Shown piece after piece: positions 24,270 to 36,690 of a stretch of DNA of 64,000 nt (position 1 is the first letter of the stretch; every line of letters starts with the position of its first letter). The notes beneath the pieces are model-generated. The model saw only the letters and a program-made list of their open reading frames with translations. It did not search any database and was not told where the DNA came from. Location of the stretch: NCBI GenBank assembly GCA_026874595.1, contig CM049317.1:22706882-22770881 (forward strand), written 5' to 3'. The position numbers and the translations under genes are program-made. The stretch is from Sipunculus nudus. Taxonomy: Eukaryota > Annelida > Sipuncula > Golfingiida > Sipunculidae.

Positions 24270-24970
24270 CAATTGACCCATGGACCATGACGCTCAGCTT
24301 AATTTGACTTACTGATACAGGTGATGTATGTATTAATTATTGATGTTATAATCTGGTGGAAAATATTTGTTAAGGACCTTGAACAATGGGCACTATGAAT
24401 TCCAGAGTGATTTAACATCATGAGTTTTTACCCATAGTCCTTCTAAGATAGGTAACAGCAATCATATTAAAAGTTTTCAAGATGGTTTCACCAGAAACTC
24501 TGGAAGTTAAACGTTTCCACATCAAAGTGCTACAACTTGTATCCATCTGACGTATATGGTACTCAAATCATGTTTTTTTCACACAGCTCGCAAAATAAAG
24601 GTCACATTGACTTTACGTTCGATATCCAATGGGACATTACAATGTTCTTTCTTTACATTGATAAAAACATTTCTAGACCTAACAGTTAAGATATGTGCCC
24701 TGTCTGACTGTCTTTGTGGTAAAAAAATGAGGTTTTCTTCTAGTAACTCACAGATTATAGGACACAGTGACCTAATTTCAGGGTTCAAAGGTAGACTTGT
24801 AAAGAACCTCCGTGCATGTCATATTAGGAGTTCCTAGGTCCAACAGTAAATTGATGTGCCGTGCCTGACTGCCTGGGTGCTCAGAATCATATTTTTAGAA
24901 AGTCGCTTGCATAATATAGGTCACCATGACCTAGTTTCATATTTTCAGGGAGATTTGTATGTGTCGTTAT
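24270..24970 (+). repeat. Old diverged copy of the 43/48-50 kb tandem-repeat element
   Basis: It starts with TGACGCTCAGCT, also found near 47620. It contains degenerate repeats of the array monomer (ATATAGGTCACCATGACCTA near 24915; cf. the GTCACAGTGACCTAATTTCA at 49320). Two monomer-like halves are seen, about 150 bp apart (GACACAGTGACCTAATTTCA near 24762 and the 24915 copy). No (ACGG) tract or terminal hairpin remains. Confidence 0.5.
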
Positions 24971-25395
24971 TCTATTTGTTGAAGGTATCGTAAATGTATA
25001 AAATAGAAACAATGTCTGTCGTCGTCGACAGATGGCGTTAGTGTGGTGGAAATGGTTCAACACTTTCCCCGTATTTTAGCTGCCAGTTGAGGAAGATATC
25101 CATAACTGGGACCGATATATTGTTAGAACAAGTGACCAAGTATCGTCCTGTAAAACGTCCATATCGGTATGAGCCGTATGCCGCCATCACCTGCGTATAT
25201 GTAAATGTGTGTGATGAATTGATTGTGCAATAACCTAGGAAAATGATTATAAATTCATAATTATCTACATGCAAAATATTAATATCAGCAGTGCTATAAG
25301 TATTAATTCTAGTAGACGTAGTAATATTATTATAAGCAGGGTTAATAATCACGTTAATATTTTAAGTTGGTATATACAGAAAAAATATATGTATA

Positions 25396-25591
25396 CAGTG
25401 AAACCGTCATAACAGTAACGTATCCATCCTTGGAAATGAGCCAACCTGGGTCACTTTATAGAGGTGCATACTATGCGGAGCTTATGACCGCAGCATTACA
25501 GGCAAGAAGGACAAAACGGGATATGTCAGAAACTGCCCACTATATAGAGGTCCTCGCTTTACAGATGTTCCCTCTAAGAGAGATTCCATTG
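25396..25591. mobile_element. Tigger/pogo-like MITE (196 bp)
   Basis: Bounded by TA on both sides. The left end CAGTGAAACC and the inverted right end CAATGGAATC form imperfect terminal inverted repeats. The interior has ATAGAGGTG and its counterparts. The plus-strand open frame crossing it is incidental. Confidence 0.5.
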
Positions 25592-25603
25592 TATATATCA
25601 TAA

Positions 25604-26859
25604 GAGAAAAAAAGCAATATATACTTATTAAATAAGATAATATTCTTATTGTTATCAATGACATGAAAAATAATCAGGCTCCAACAAGGTAAAGGTTGCA
25701 GAGATTTTTGTAAGTGGATAAAACAGGAAAATCAGTTTCCATTAAAAAGAGTCGGTTGGCAAATCATGTGCATTTTTTTATGTCCATGCAGGTTTGATTA
25801 TACATGTGGGTTGCTGGTTTACTATATATAATACACTGATGACGAGGGCGGAGATAATGACAAAACAAATCCGGGGAAGATGAAAAGGCTTAATTTGTTA
25901 ATGGCCCCATATCTGTCCTCCCCACAGCGTCCCTGTTACTGTACAGATCCCAGTGTCGTTTTGACTTATTTCAACACAGTCATCGGCAAGGGTCCCTGGG
26001 GACTTTAATGCAGTATTAGGCCGGTAATTTTTCTCATTATACGTAGAGATGGTATCTCAGTGCAGCGGCATGTAACATATTGAGGCTTTCAAAAATTATG
26101 AGTGTGAAACGAAATATAAATCAGGGGTATGCCTGGCAAGGCTGGATTGCTGACACCATGATCTGTGTGGGTGAACCTTTTTTAAGCTCTCTTATTTGTC
26201 ATTTAAGGCTTTTGTTAATATAATAGAGAGCATATTATGTTAATATAATACAGAGCATATTATGTAATAGCTCAATTTCCCAGTTCTTGGAGAAAGTAAA
26301 AAAATCACTCGGGTGTTTTATAATATTAGAATTAGTTCTTTCTGGGGAATTGTGCTATTTATTAATAAATGAATCAATGTTACTACCTTATATATTATGT
26401 ATCACCACTTTCATGAAACCGATTATACAAAATGTCATGTTTTTGTATTTTTTTTCATAAAATCTAGCTAATGTCATGTTATTCTACTTTAGGTAAAATT
26501 AAATTTGAACCCCTGAAAAAGAATCAATATTTGGATATAATTAGATTAACCGACGGTATACAAATCCCGGTCAAAGTAGTCCACAAAATAGAAACCACGT
26601 TATGTTTACTATGCAACAGATGTTTCTGTTGAAAGAAAAAAAATGACATTATCAAGTAATGTGCTTGTATCTCCATGGACATACTGAACAGCCACATATC
26701 ATTTGACAGTGCCTTGCTCATGTATGGCTCCTAGGTTAAAATGCGTTTCTTTTAAGGATGTTGTGAAATGAAGTTTCCGTATCAGCATAAAAAAACAACC
26801 TTTTTTTCGTATTACATGGATTGTACAAATAGATATGATAACTAATTCAAGGTATTCTC
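25604..26859. other. No recognisable gene
   Basis: AT-rich. A direct duplication of about 25 bp (AGAGCATATTATGT) occurs near 26226-26265. Nothing else is supported. Confidence 0.4.
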
Positions 26860-27010
26860 AATGGCTCAGGTGGTCGCATTAAACATTAATGAAGGGTTGG
26901 AGGTTACCAGAAGACCCGGGAACAACCATCGACCGTCGACTGACCACTCTAACGTACTATCTTAGCCACGCCTGAGATCGAACCCGGGACGCTAGCGGGG
27001 AGAGCTGACT
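26860..27010 (-). repeat. tRNA-like / SINE-like promoter remnant
   Basis: On the minus strand CCCGGGTTCGATCTC (about 26968-26982) fits a tRNA T-arm and pol III B box. No cloverleaf with an anticodon arm can be drawn, so it is not a functional tRNA gene. On the plus strand TGGCTCAGGTGGT at about 26870 resembles an A box. A short tRNA-derived repeat is likely, but its ends are not defined. Confidence 0.35.
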
Positions 27011-27079
27011 TTTTTTTAAATAATTTTTGGTAGAGGTTACCTACTCGATTATTTAATGCGAACTTAACTACGTACATGT

Positions 27080-27420
27080 AACTCTGTAGAATTCAATTTC
27101 GGGTTTGGACTATTTACAGGGCAGTTTCACGCTTCCTCTCATTTTATATCCTGGCGTTTACCAGGCCCGGTGACAACTCTACTGCACCTACGGGCCCTGG
27201 GTGCGTAATCGTCCCCATTGCTGGGTCATACCACCGAGGAACACCCGAAAGGCGCACCACTATGTGAGTTAAACACGGTCGTGGGGCACGGCCTTTCCAT
27301 TAAGCCTGCAGAGCGCTCACCTTGGGTAGGGGCCGACCGTGAAAAATCTCACTGCCCCGGCTGAGAGTTCAAATACTCACGATCCCCTGACTTTGAGTCC
27401 TATGCTTTACCCCTGATCCA
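27080..27420 (+). repeat. Dispersed repeat R1, longest copy
   Basis: It shares ordered blocks with an inverted copy at 36470-36690 (CCAGGCCCGG, CCATTGCTGGGTCATA) and with fragments at 42330-42430 (TCCTGGTGTCAACCAGGCCC) and 59380-59540 (GAATTCAATTGCGGTTTCGG). It has no open frame. It is probably a SINE or MITE family; termini were not resolved. Confidence 0.55.
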
Positions 27421-29030
27421 CAGAAGCCAGTATGAGCCGACTCTGTTACCAACTGTCCTAAGGATGGAATGGATCAATTAATGGATTAATAAATTAATTA
27501 AACGAATTAATGAAATGTATCACTTTTTATTGATTTGTCTATATTCCACAATACATAAAATACTAAAATAATATAGAAACAGTTTATTCAAATGAGGCTT
27601 GAAACATGATAAGAAGAATTGGAATTATAGAAAAAATACAACACTATCTTCATTAACATATTACACTCGTTTTTCTTGGAAAATTCTACAAGTATTTTTT
27701 TACATTTTTGATCACATGACCAACAAGTATAATTTAAAGTACATAGACAACACAGATTTGACTTGTAGAAAATAAATTACCACTTAAAATATATAAGTAG
27801 TTCAAGAAAGAATAACTGGTTTATGCTGGTGTTTGTATATATAAATATTATACATATTAATTATTTTTGTTATATAAATATATATCTAGATATGTATGAT
27901 ATATACATATATATATTTTTATATACATATACATGTATATATATATATATATATTAAAACATAAATTAATACATATACTAAAGTTGACATCATTTTGTGG
28001 CTAAATTCCAAATGACAGGTACAGAGTAACAGAACACACTGTCACTTTCATACTACCTTGACAGAATCTGCCACCTGTTGACTAATTCCTATCATTAACA
28101 TTGCCTGCTATTTCATGAACTTATATGAACATATACATAGTCTCAATAGGATTTTAAAGGGCTTCATAACAAGCAACGTCCAGAAATATTTCTACCAGTG
28201 TCCTAGATCTTACAATCTAACCCACAAAAAACCGGATATTTGTGAATTCACAAAATCAAAGTGTACAACAAAATCAAGGTGATAAATATAGAAAATAAGT
28301 TCCTGCGGAGTGCTACTATAAACTGGAATGTTTCTTTATAATACACTGTTCTCGTCAATTATAGTCTTCCAACACGTTTTTCACAATGGTCCCTTGACAT
28401 TCTTCTTAGTTCATTACATCTACTCACTGAGACTTTCCCGGGATTGGTAATCTAACCCCTTAAAATGGTTTGTTTTGTTGACTTACACTCGCAGTATACA
28501 CCCAGTTGTCAAATTACGTTCCACTTGTTAATTCAACGACTCAACCACTGCATGCAAATCTTAGCCGAAATATTCTTGGCCCAGTGCCAACGCCTGGCGA
28601 CTGTCTACGGCAAATGCTCCCTGTGTCCCTATGCTCAAAACATCGAATTCACATATTGTCCTTATATATTAAAAGAATGTATAGCTGTCTGATAAATATT
28701 TTAATCCATCTACTTTCCACCTTGAAATGTTCTAGCCAAAAAGAATCCATGGGGGATCCCATTTTGCTCGATCAAGTGATGTCATTGACAGCCAATATAC
28801 ACATAAAAGTGAAACTTGGCGAAAACGCGCAATCGTTGGCCCTGTAACAGGGTCCTGGTGGCAAAATCCAGCGATTTGTGGATTTTGCTAGCAGTTATTC
28901 AGTGGAATGAGTTGCTATAACTTTGACGTGAGCAGGCGTAAGCAGAAAAACGATTTGGTCGTGTCTACTTGAAGTAGATAATGGTCACATTTCATGGTAA
29001 CTAATCAACACAGTCATCCATACATATATT

Positions 29031-29066
<36 letters not shown>

Positions 29067-30463
29067 TTTTATTCATTTACACATTTACACAATAATTAAT
29101 AAGAGAGTAATACTGTTTTAGACAGAAGACCACGACATAATACTAATACCACAAACAGAAATATTTCTAACTTCACACTGGTAATCATATGAATATATAT
29201 ATATATATATACCTTTGATGCAAACACACCAATGGCAACAGAAATGTGCATTTTATCCGATATAATATCAGTATAACATATCATTACAATCACGATTATG
29301 CAGCTCTTTTAAACTACTATAGAAACCTTATAAATTATAAATTAGTTTTGAGTATTGAAAGGAACTGGAAAGGCACTTTGGTTGAAAGGGTGTCGAGAAT
29401 TTATCTGTTAATATTTCGATAAATCAAGTATTTTATGAAGAAGTGATAAGTGCTAGGATATATTTTATAAAGTAAGGGAACAAAGGAGCTAAAAGCCTGT
29501 AAGCTTGAATCTTATTCCCTCCTGTTAAATATTGAGCTCACTGGACCAATTTAGGAATCAGATGGGTGTGGGGGGGGGACCGCCGCAACCATTTTGAGAG
29601 ACTAATGTTTGTGGCCCGAACCCCATCTCTTCCTAATTCGTGGATCCACACCTGAATATGGTCAAAAAATGGTCATGGCTTCCTTTTTTCACATAAGCAT
29701 AATCTAGATTCACGCCGCTTTCCTACTATGTATGGTTCTGATAACAAATTTGTAATTTCAAGTAACACATGATTAATAAGAATTCTTCTTTGGGACTCTT
29801 ATAAAATTAAACCTGGTAAATAATTTTAAACAGATAGGACAAGAAGTATTTGCTCTCACTGTATGCACTTGCATTAACATACATATTCTAGGACTTCCTC
29901 ATTTGAACGTGTACCCTTATATGCAAATTAAAATTTCCATGAAACATAAGGATGATTACAGTTCAAATTTATATAATTTGCCGAATATATTTTCAAATGA
30001 TCAAGCTCACAAAAGGAATTCGGAATAAATGTACGTTTTCGAACTGATTATCAAGGATCGTTAATCAGCTGTTATTGCCTATCTACACGCGAATCTATCA
30101 ATTAATGTGTAAAAGAACAAATAAAACTCGATTATTATTTCTGGAAATCAGTAGTACACATCCTTCCTTTATAAATGATTTTTTTTATTCTTAACTCCCT
30201 GGAGTACGTGCTACACTTCAGTCAGGCATAGCCTCTTTACTCAAAGCATTTATGATTATATGAATGATGTGCGACGCGAAATAAATAATATGAACTATAG
30301 GTGATATTTGGATCTTACAGAGTTGATAGTTTTCCGAAAATCGTTTAGGAACAGTTGTCGGTTTCTAATTTTACCTGTTTTCCCTATACCTCCGCTATAT
30401 ACAGCTGTTATTTATATTATTTAAAAGTCTTTGGCCGTTTGGGCTTGAAGGTGTCGGTAATTG
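27421..30463. other. Downstream flank of the class C GPCR; no gene recognised
   Basis: Very AT-rich, with TA-rich tracts at about 27840-27955 and a clean (TA)n at 29036-29062. On the minus strand the first AATAAA after the receptor stop codon appears near 30189-30184, about 275 bp downstream. A near-identical run of G lies at about 29570. Confidence 0.4.
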
Positions 30464-33400
30464 TCATAAAGTTAATGGATTTATAGCATAATCAGTCAGG
30501 GCATGTGTTAAATCATGTGAGCTTCCACGGACACGCATGCTTGCCATGGTAATCTTGCTGACCTCAGCATCATAGTTTGAAGTTTTAATTTTGGTTTCTT
30601 CTAAGAAATAAACAGCGTAAATCTTCGGACCAAAAAGCCCGAATAAAAATACAAAACAATTCAGAAGCAAAGCTAGAGCTAAAAGTAGGTCTTGATAATA
30701 AGCATAAAACATGAGATAATACGTGGGCAGGAAGGCCGCCCAGACGACCAGCGTGGTCACCACTGAGAAGAAGATACATAATGACTCATTGAAGCAGTCT
30801 GGTAGTTTCCTGGTCAGGAATCCGAAGGTGGCACACACGACCAAAAGGAGGAGGTTTAGAGTTAGCGGAGCCAGGAAGCTGACGGCGGGCGTCACACAGC
30901 GCAGCTCAACGTACTTCTCAACCTCAACAGGCTGGTGCTGGATAGCTCCCGGGGGATGCACAGCCATTAGTACCACCAACTGTGATATCTGAAACAATAG
31001 AACTGACCATATGAATACAATAAATAATAAACACCTTCCTTGCCGCTAAACATATGTTTATACAACCATAATTTCTCGTCACAAAATTGATTGCGACTGA
31101 GTTCAATATAAAAAAAATATTTAATGAATGTCTGTGTAAGTACAGTGGATCCCCGCCTTGCGACCACCCCGCAGTTGCGACCACCCCCACTATTACGACC
31201 AATTTTCTTGGTCCAGAATATTAATTCACGTAACTTACAATTTAACAAATACGACAACCCCAAAATTACGACCATTTGGTCAGTCCCCAAGGTGGTCGTA
31301 ATTGTGGGGTTCCACTGTATGTACTGGGATACCTAATTGATCAACTAATTGAACATATTTAAAAGTACCCCGTGCTTAGGTATGGAGACAAGGATTGATA
31401 TTTTATTTCTATGTCTATATTCGGGTAAACAAATGTTTGAGGGTTGACCTATTAAGGTCACCAAGAGTGCATTTTTCCTTTCTTCAGTTATTTCTGTTTG
31501 CTCTCAAAAAGTTTATTTTTCAAGAACTGAAATTTGGGCACAATGGAAGTCCTAGGTCACCCCTTTGCACATTATATTTAATTTCAGGCTTAAGAGTAAA
31601 GTAATAGCTAGTTCGTTTTCAGTTCAGCTGGCTGAAAGTTATCTGACCTTAAAGATGGGTCTTTTTCCCCATCCTTGTCTTTCTGTTCATCTGCTAATCT
31701 GGATTGTTTTTCTTCTTTAATAGAGAACAAATTTGAATATGGTTTGTCGGTCAGACTCAAAATGTACAGTTCCTGGAAATATGATTAGAAACCTGAAACT
31801 AAAATTAGGTTATAATTCCCCTAACTGTGATTATATTATTTTATGAAAACTATTACAGTTGGTCCGTTTGGTGTTGATTCAAATTACCAAAACGATCTCT
31901 TCCACTTCTGCTCACTGAAATCAGACAATGTTAACCTTTTATCTTTTAAGAGAAGGTCAGCTTTTTTAAAAAAGTGGGTTGCCCGGCCCTTGACGTCGTT
32001 TGTAAGGCTGTTAGTGTCTTTTTCGATTCAACTGCAAAAAAAAAACTATTCCAGGATAAGTATCAAAGAAAATATCCCCAGTTTCACGCCATATAACGAA
32101 CACCGAGGCTTCCTCTGTGTGCCAGCGCTAGTGCTTTGCATTCCCCAATGTCGAAGCTATTGAACAAATTCATCGTTAAATATTGCCATTTTCCATTCTA
32201 TTCAAAACAAATCGCAGATCAATTTTTGCACCAGTTAGACAAACCAATCAGAATAAAAAAAAACAATTTTGCAGCGGCCATGGTTTCATGCTTTCATGCT
32301 GAGATCTATATTGCTGACACCTTTAAGTTGTTCAGTACTTAGTATCTATGATAGATCAGTTTTTTTAAACTCTGTATGTTTGTTTGTTGTTTGACTTTGT
32401 AGCCTTATCAAAATTATACATAAAAGCTGAAATGATACACTGTGAGGGGTTAGACCATGGGTCAAGGACACGCTTAATCAATGTCGGTGATTAACGGGTC
32501 AAGGTTTGTAGCCAGTGGCATTGTCATGCCTTGGCAGAGGTGAGCGCTCTACTAAGGTTTCTTCCAGGCTTATTTTCCTAATAGACTCAGTATTTAGAAG
32601 ATTTTTTTTCATACAAAAAATACAAAACATGAATAAAACATCTTGGGGCCTGACTGGGTCTTATAAAATAAGTGACTTTTTGGTCAAGGGCTCCGTGTCT
32701 CGATGTATGCAAAAAGCTTTGATGTAAAAAATGTCATTTTATAAAGGATATTAAAGTCAATTTTACATTGATAATTGTTTAGGCATGTTTCAGGGTTACT
32801 TATGTAGCCACTTACCTGAAAGCATATGGGTACGGCGCTCAGAAACAGCGTATCTACAGGACTCACACATTTAAGACGTGTCTTGCACTTTGACGCTGCG
32901 GAGAAGAATCGGTAAATCCGGATGGTTTTGACGCAAAGCGGTCCATACAACATCGTACAGGCGAGGTGGAACCCTGCGATCCGTAAATAGCATACGATTC
33001 TATTTACCGGCAGCACCGAGGCAGTGGACATTAAACTATTAATAGCTATACTGATGAGTAACAGATACATGATGTGAAGGCTTGAAGATTTAATAACTTT
33101 TTTGTTTTGATGACGGATGAATATCGCCATGGTAATGGCACTGAGGATGATGCTAACACTCGCTAAGAGGATGATAATCGCTCCAGCAACATCTGCCTGT
33201 GAGAGATAAGATGGTTCTATAGGGAGACAGGCTGTTCTGGTCACATTGTCCGGCCAACTCAGGGCTGGACATGACTCACAGTATGTCTTATTAGAGGAAA
33301 TTACCTCGTTGTCTCTACATGGATGACAGCTCCAACAACACGGGATGTCGCCCTTCACATAATACTGCCCGACGCCACAAGGTGGACTACACACTGATAC

Positions 33401-34846
33401 CGGCACAGTCCCCTCGTCGGGTTTAATATAAAACTTAATTTTATTTGAATGTATTGATATGGCGTTTGTCTCACGACTCCATGTGCCAGATGTAAGCGTT
33501 TTATAACCTGTCGCTGTTTTTACCAGCTGTTTTATTGTGTACTGGTTAATTATATCACCGTTTCCGTCAAATTTGATTGGACCGGTTACACCTTCGAAAC
33601 TAACATTCCGTAGATGCTCCAAGAAGTTTCTTCCCTTTACGCATGCGCGGGCGGCTCTTCCAGTGACATTTGGGCAAGCGTCATGGAGAAGATTGTGCAG
33701 CGCATGCGCATACGTCAACACCGCGTCCATTATTAAGTAATTCCAATCAGACACAAAATAACGATCCGCCTGAGTAATATTATGGAAGAGTTCCCTGCAA
33801 GTATTATTCTCCCACGAACAACCAAATGTGTCTTCCCAGAGTTCATTATACCAAGGATTCTGCGGATTATTTTCTGGGGTGAGAGATTCGAAATACTTTT
33901 TAAAAGGATTGGATACTGAACTGATCACCGACAAATGGAAACCTCCAAGCGCTGCTGCCTCAACACCTGTATACGCGCTGCTATCAAACCCCTCACTTCC
34001 TACCCATACGAAACGGTTGTATACTTTCCAACGGATGGCTGCAGCCATCAAATCGTGGCCTTGAACAGGATACAGGAACAATAACACGACTTTGACAGTT
34101 TCCTTCTTCAGAAGAGACTCTATGATGCCATCGTAAAATGAGCCTTTTGCGTACGGTGGTACTTCGTGAGCGTACGCAATACATATGTCCCTATCCCGCG
34201 CCAATCGACGGATGTTTTTAATACCATTTAAACCGTAAGTACTGTCTCTATATAATACGGATACATACGTCCAATTGAAGTGCTGTATTAAAGCGACCAT
34301 GGCGTGCGCTTGGTATTGGTCGGGTGGCACAACACGGAGGAAATACTCATAGTTATCCTTATCACTGAGGTCTTCATTGGTTGCCATAGCGCTTATCTGA
34401 GGAATGTCATAGTACCCAAGTAAAGGGCTGACCAACATAGAGCTTGAGCTTGAGTAAGGTCCTATAACTCCAACCACATCAAAAGCTATGGATCTGGAAC
34501 ACGAGTTGGTCACTAAATAACATTCTGGTTGGTCTTCTTTGGGGATAAACTGTAAGGACCGGGCCAGGGACGTACTTGGCCTATCGCAGTCATCCAGAAA
34601 CACAAACCCCAGCGTAACGTTTGGTAGTAGATCGGGGTTTTTGTTGATTTGTTTGATGGTGTACACGACTACTTCTACGTATTGCATGCGACGTGGATGG
34701 ACGATTTTGTCACCGCATTTCTGCCCTCTTTCCCCTGAGTTGTGAACGTGAGCCAGGATCCCTAGTTTGATGTCCCCGGGATGTTCGTATATCAAACTTG
34801 ACTCGGCTAGTGCCAGAAACATGCAGGCAAGGAAACTGGCTTTCAT
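30464..34846 (-). CDS. Class C GPCR, metabotropic-glutamate-receptor-like with altered ligand pocket
   Basis: Coding exons 34846-32816 (677 codons) and 30988-30464 join in phase 0 across GTAAGT/TTTCAG to about 851 residues, full length for the family. Order: signal peptide (1-17), Venus-flytrap ligand domain (about 25-475), nine-Cys domain (Cys 486, 490, 503, 504, 507, 510, 523, 526, 540), then seven membrane segments from about 552, with TM1-3 in exon 1 and TM4 at the junction. Intracellular loop 3 has the family's TRKLPDCFNES, and TM7 ends GPKIYAVYF. Aligned by eye with mGluR1, the residues gripping the amino-acid backbone remain (Ser133, Thr156, Asp176, Tyr204), but those holding the glutamate side chain are replaced (Tyr56 for Arg78, Ser290 for Arg323, Trp368 for Lys409). 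It is thus likely an amino-acid or related receptor not tuned to glutamate, as described for insect mXR. A non-coding 5' exon is implied by TTGTTTCAG at 34864, 18 bases before the ATG. Confidence 0.9.
31143..31317. mobile_element. Tigger/pogo-like MITE (175 bp) in the receptor intron
   Basis: Flanked by TA. Terminal inverted repeats are CAGTGGATCCCC (left) and CAGTGGAACCCC (right, inverted), followed by GCGACCACC/TACGACCACC type subterminal repeats. It is nested in the intron of the class C GPCR gene. Confidence 0.7.
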
Positions 34847-36469
34847 CTTCCTTCAAAAGGATCCTGAAACAATAGAATATTGGTATTATAACTAACATTC
34901 AACTACTCTCAGGTTGCATAAACCTTGGCAGACCCATAATCAGTATTCAAATCAAACCCGCTCTAATTAAATGTTTTTATCCCACGGTCCATCTGTCTTT
35001 TAGTACTAAATCCCACCGCCAAATGGCACTTTCTTCCTCCCTGTATGATATACAAAATTAAACAGACTCTTTTTGCGGTATACAATAGCTCCTACAATAT
35101 CAAACTCCAAGCTATTTATTGTCTCTAGTCCAACCTCCAAAATAATCTAACTTTTTTTTAACTTAGGTGACGGATAGCGAAGGTAGTCAATTGGAATGAT
35201 TTATTGCCGTCCGAAACTATTTTGTGCAATAGATAAACATTACTAATCCAGCAGAAAAACTATGGCTTCTGGTTCCAGGGGCCAATAATGGACCATGAAG
35301 TGTGGTTCCAATTAAACCCGTAGCAGCCTTGATTTGTTAACGCGCCAAGAGGACTAAGCCGGGCGGGTTATAATTAGACCAATGACTTAACTGTCTCTAG
35401 AGCCTGGTTGATCTATCTATTAACTAATTAACCGCAACACAGTTGATAAACATTTCATAGTAGTGATAAAGATATTCTCAAGGGGAGTATATAGAACACT
35501 GTTTTCTATTTAAATGCCGAGTGTGTTTATGCATTCAGTTCCACATTCAAGTGGAACTATAATGAGCAAGTCTTGATATTGGCCAAGCACTCGCAACATG
35601 TTTGAACAACCTCCCTGCACCTCTGATCAGGCTCCTATCCTCTTAAAGTTTACTACTGCGGGTGGTGGGGGCTATATTGATAGAGTATTGCTTTCAGGTC
35701 TCAGATATATGCCAGGAGTGTATGTAAATAAAGTTTTAGTTTTTCCTTAAAATTAAAGCCAGGACCGTGTTAGCCACACAAATGCAGCTGGCTTGGACAT
35801 TGATTTTGGTAGTAAGCCGAGTTTCGTAGCTCGACTCGGCGTGCAAAGTGTCGACTGGCTTAAACTGACCTGAAAGCCTGTACATTTGATGATGTTACAA
35901 AACACACATTTTATTTATTTAAACAGGTTATCTATGTTACATGTGACAATTGCATTCGTTTTAAATTTAACTAGTCCGTGATTAAATATCGAGTATAGTT
36001 TAACATGGTGGTTTCACAATCCAACACTTTTTATAATTAAACAATCACACCGTTTCCTTCGACAAGACACAAGAAATAACAAAACCTGAGCGTTTTCGGG
36101 TATTTTTATTTGTAAAAAAATATCTCTTTGTATTTGTTTTTCCCAAGACAAAGTGAGCTACACAACATCGGCTCACTGCGGCTTAATGAAATATTGGCGG
36201 CATCTCCTGATAAACTCGGCTTGCTCTGAAAACTCTGCTGGCAGCGGCGCTAAATGGCGGGAGAGCCTTTCACTGAGTTAATATTAAAGAGTACATTTCG
36301 TCATACACATTTCACTTTTTACACCTCATAAAATTTTATTTTTTTATATTTAACATACACATGAAACGTAGGAGGATTAAGCTATTGGTTAGCATAATGC
36401 CGAGAGATTCCCGATTTTGTGGTTTAGGGTTAGAGCATTTAACTCAAGTCGGCATTATGCCAGCCAAGG
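34847..36469. other. Upstream flank of the class C GPCR
   Basis: It should contain the receptor's 5' non-coding exon and promoter, but neither can be placed with confidence. A 7-bp stem with an 11-nt loop (GCCGAGT..ACTCGGC) sits near 35816-35840. No other gene is seen. Confidence 0.4.
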
Positions 36470-36690
36470 AGCGGATTTTCCACGGGCACCCCGACATAGG
36501 GTGAACGCTAGGGTCAACAGAAAGGCTATGGCTTTCAGCTGTGCATCATTCATTGATGAGTGCGCGTTGGAGAGATCCTCAGTGTTATGACCCAGCAATG
36601 GGCCTGATTATAATTCCATAACCCTCAGGCACGGTGGTTACCTGGCCCGGTTGACACCAGAACATAAAAGAATCGTGCGCTACCGCCCTG
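36470..36690 (-). repeat. Dispersed repeat R1, inverted copy
   Basis: Read on the minus strand it matches 27080-27420 in order: TGGTGTCAACCGGGCCAGG, then CCCATTGCTGGGTCATA. The copies are diverged. Confidence 0.5.

Noticed and set aside
26960-26990. A tRNA gene suggested by GGTTCGATC
   Set aside because: The T-arm-like motif stands alone: no acceptor stem, D-arm or anticodon arm can be folded at the right spacing.
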